64,000 nt of DNA, taken from assembly GCF_020177055.1 (NCBI RefSeq), contig NZ_JAIQXT010000006.1:124001-188000 (forward strand), in the 5' to 3' direction. The position numbers were made by a program, and so were the translations under genes. Positions 62,185 through 64,000 of the stretch are shown here, in pieces. How positions within the stretch are numbered: position 1 is the first letter of the stretch; each line of letters opens with the position of its first letter. The stretch is from Sphingomonas sp. R647. Lineage in GTDB: Bacteria; Pseudomonadota; Alphaproteobacteria; Sphingomonadales; Sphingomonadaceae. The notes below the pieces were generated by a model. That model was not told the DNA's origin and made no database searches. It worked only from the letters and a program-made list of their open reading frames with translations.

Positions 62185-63363
62185 GTGCCAATGCCGCGGG
62201 CTGCGACTGATGCGACAGGTGCCTTTGGGTTCCTGAGCGCCGCGTGCCGCTGGCCCGACGATGCCGCACGCCGCACCGCGATCCACGCCGCCGCACAGCA
62301 GGTCAGCGACTGGGATGCGGTGTTCACCGACGCGACGCGGCACCGCATCATGCCGCTGGTCGCCGGAGCGTTGCGCGGCATTCCCGCCGTCCCCGCTGAG
62401 ATTGCCGACCGCAGCGCCGCGATCGCGCGCCGCGACGGCATGGTGTCGATGGTGCAAACCGCTGAACTCTGCCGAATCGGCGCGGCGTTCACGGAACGGG
62501 GAATCGACTGGATCACGGTCAAGGGCCCTGCGCTGGCCCTGCTGGCCTATGGCAATGTCGGGGCCAAGGCGTCGCACGACATCGACCTGTTGATCGACCC
62601 CGCCGCGCGCGCCGACGCCTTCGCGGCGATGCAGGCGCTCGGCTATGTCTCGCTCGATGGACAGGACCGCGCCGCGCCCGGCTCGCTCGACCATGTGCTC
62701 AAGGACAGCGGCTGGCGTCACCCGGGCAACCGGGTGATGGTCGAACTCCACACCCGCCTGTTCATCAACCGCGCACTGGTGCCTGAACTCGGCATCCGCT
62801 CGCCGCGCGAATCGATTGCGTGCGGTGCGGACCGATCGCTCCCCACGCTCGCTCGCCCCGAACTGCTCGTCTATCTCGCGGTCCATGGCGCGAGCACCAA
62901 CTGGCACCGGCTCAAATGGATCGCGGATTTCGCCGCGGTGACCGCGTGCAGCAGCGATGAACAGCGCGCCGCGGCACGCACCTGTGCCGCGCGACTTGGC
63001 GCCGGCGATATCCATGACAGCGCGCTGGCACTCGCAGCGACGCTGTTCGGCAACTCCGCCTGCCCCCCACCCCGCACGCTGTCGTCCCAGGCGCAGCGAC
63101 TGACGCAAGCGGGCCTGCGCGACCTGACCGCGCCGCATGAATCGACGCTGCGTGAGGTCGACTGGGACCGCAGCGTTGTTGTCTATCTCGATAAATTGCG
63201 GTTCATGCCGGACTGGGCCTATCGCCGCGAGGAACTGCGCCTGATGCTGATCGAATCCTCGTCCTACACCCCCGACGCCCCCTGGTGGCGGCGCTGGACC
63301 GCGCCCATCGCGCTGGCCGGACGCTTCGCCCGGCGCAAGCTGACGCAGGCGGTCAGCCGATGA
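62185..63363 (+). CDS. Nucleotidyltransferase-fold protein (NTP_transf_5-like)
   Basis: 392-residue protein with the KGPALALLAYG-x4-KASHDIDLLI core (~113-136), the Gly-Lys and Asp-x-Asp pattern of the DUF/NTP_transf_5 group. That group occurs near exopolysaccharide loci and its reaction is unknown. GTG 62185 is used, with GGGGGG upstream; ATG 62191 is an alternative. It overlaps the MFS gene by 4 bases (ATGA), an unusual pairing. Confidence 0.8.
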   Translation: MPMPRAATDATGAFGFLSAACRWPDDAARRTAIHAAAQQVSDWDAVFTDATRHRIMPLVAGALRGIPAVPAEIADRSAAIARRDGMVSMVQTAELCRIGAAFTERGIDWITVKGPALALLAYGNVGAKASHDIDLLIDPAARADAFAAMQALGYVSLDGQDRAAPGSLDHVLKDSGWRHPGNRVMVELHTRLFINRALVPELGIRSPRESIACGADRSLPTLARPELLVYLAVHGASTNWHRLKWIADFAAVTACSSDEQRAAARTCAARLGAGDIHDSALALAATLFGNSACPPPRTLSSQAQRLTQAGLRDLTAPHESTLREVDWDRSVVVYLDKLRFMPDWAYRREELRLMLIESSSYTPDAPWWRRWTAPIALAGRFARRKLTQAVSR

Positions 63364-64000
63364 GCGAAACGCTGGACACGCGCCGCCGGCTCAAGTCGAT
63401 CTTCGGCGGATCGGCCGGCAATCTGGTCGAATGGTATGACTGGTACGCCTATGCCGCGTTCAGTAGCTATCTCGCCCCGCATTTCTTTCCCAAGGGCGAC
63501 CCGCTGGCGCAATCGCTCAACGTCTGGGCGATCTTTGCGGTCGGCTTCTTCATGCGCCCGATCGGCGCGTGGCTGATGGGAATCTATGGCGACCGGCGCG
63601 GGCGCAAGGCGGGGCTGACGCTGTCCGTCACGCTGATGTGCGGCGGGTCGATGCTGATCGCGGTGACGCCCAGCTACGACAGTATCGGCACCTGGGCGAC
63701 CGTCTCGCTGGTCGTGGCGCGGTTGATGCAGGGGCTGTCGGTCGGCGGCGAATATGGCGCGAGCGCGACCTATCTGTCCGAAATGGCGGGCAAGGAACGG
63801 CGCGGTTTCTACTCCAGCTTCCAATATGTGACGCTGATCTCCGGCCACCTCGTGGCGCTCGCCGTGCTGTTGCTGCTGCAGGCGGCGATGGCCGATACCG
63901 CGCTGGCCGAATGGGGCTGGCGTATTCCCTTCTTTATCGGCGGCGTGCTCGCGGTCGGGGTGTTCTGGCTCCGCCGCAACCTGCCCGAGACGCAGAGCTT
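63360..64000 (+). CDS. MHS-type MFS transporter, 3' end beyond the window
   Basis: N-terminal 213 residues of a metabolite:H+ symporter-like transporter: SAGNLVEWYDWYAYAAF at the first span, GIYGDRRGRKAGL (the MFS loop 2-3 motif) and VGGEYGASATYLSEMAG. This resembles KgtP-type dicarboxylate or 2-oxoglutarate permeases. The reading frame is open to the end of the window. It begins in the stop of the upstream nucleotidyltransferase gene. The substrate is unknown. Confidence 0.88.
   Translation, partial: MSETLDTRRRLKSIFGGSAGNLVEWYDWYAYAAFSSYLAPHFFPKGDPLAQSLNVWAIFAVGFFMRPIGAWLMGIYGDRRGRKAGLTLSVTLMCGGSMLIAVTPSYDSIGTWATVSLVVARLMQGLSVGGEYGASATYLSEMAGKERRGFYSSFQYVTLISGHLVALAVLLLLQAAMADTALAEWGWRIPFFIGGVLAVGVFWLRRNLPETQS

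Noticed and set aside
1..64000. tRNA genes, CRISPR arrays, insertion sequences or phage genes
   Set aside because: No cloverleaf sequence, no regularly spaced repeats, and no transposase or integrase was recognised. The repeats seen are short intergenic palindromes.

Overview
The window looks like chromosomal DNA of a sphingomonad (Alphaproteobacteria, Sphingomonadaceae). GC is high throughout. A J-domain gene, divergent bolA and cobS occur in the order usual for alphaproteobacteria, and the gaps hold several palindromic intergenic element families of a kind I associate with Sphingomonas genomes. The organism call is inference from content; no rRNA or other marker gene is present. I found no tRNA, rRNA, CRISPR array, transposase or phage gene.

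Layout. (1) 1-2.8 kb: the 3' part of a Cache-type chemoreceptor gene and an exported protein of unknown function. (2) 2.8-12 kb: cobS, then an HxlR-type regulator divergent from an eight-gene operon of VOC, GST, DUF1428, DUF4287 and reductase-like proteins (probable electrophile or xenobiotic handling), then a J-domain protein, bolA, a Nudix hydrolase and a pirin. The operon sits between the J-domain gene and cobS, which are usually adjacent, and cobT is not next to cobS. (3) 12-14.7 kb: an epoxide-hydrolase-like enzyme, a PDZ/M48 metallopeptidase and a small membrane protein followed by a strong terminator. (4) 15-59.3 kb: a very large acidic exopolysaccharide or capsule locus. (5) 59.5-64 kb: FKBP isomerase, ribosomal protein S21, an S41 peptidase lipoprotein, a nucleotidyltransferase-fold protein of a type seen near polysaccharide loci, and the start of an MHS-type MFS transporter.

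How the polysaccharide locus works together. Precursors come from GalU (UDP-Glc), Ugd (UDP-GlcA), a UDP-GlcA 4-epimerase (UDP-GalA), WecB/WecC (UDP-ManNAc, UDP-ManNAcA) and a WbpO/TviB-type dehydrogenase (UDP-HexNAcA). A polyprenyl-phosphate sugar transferase would start the repeat unit, at least seven glycosyltransferases would extend it, and an acyltransferase, four FkbM-type methyltransferases, other methyltransferases and two AsnB-type amidotransferases would decorate it. Export looks Wzx/Wzy-type: a flippase, two multi-pass polymerase or ligase candidates, an outer-membrane Wza lipoprotein and a fused Wzc tyrosine autokinase. A heparinase II/III-fold protein and a two-domain MDR-Gfo/Idh dehydrogenase form a compact sub-operon with one AsnB and a GT4. 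Sulfate-activation genes (cysD, cysNC, cysQ) lie inside the locus, but no sulfotransferase is visible.

The most promising points for follow-up are: the chemistry implied by three UDP-sugar dehydrogenases plus two AsnB-type amidotransferases (uronamides); the AsnB-GT4-heparinase-dehydrogenase module; the uncharacterised membrane-anchored protein between wzc and wecB; and the HxlR operon with its tandem operator inserted in a conserved gene block.
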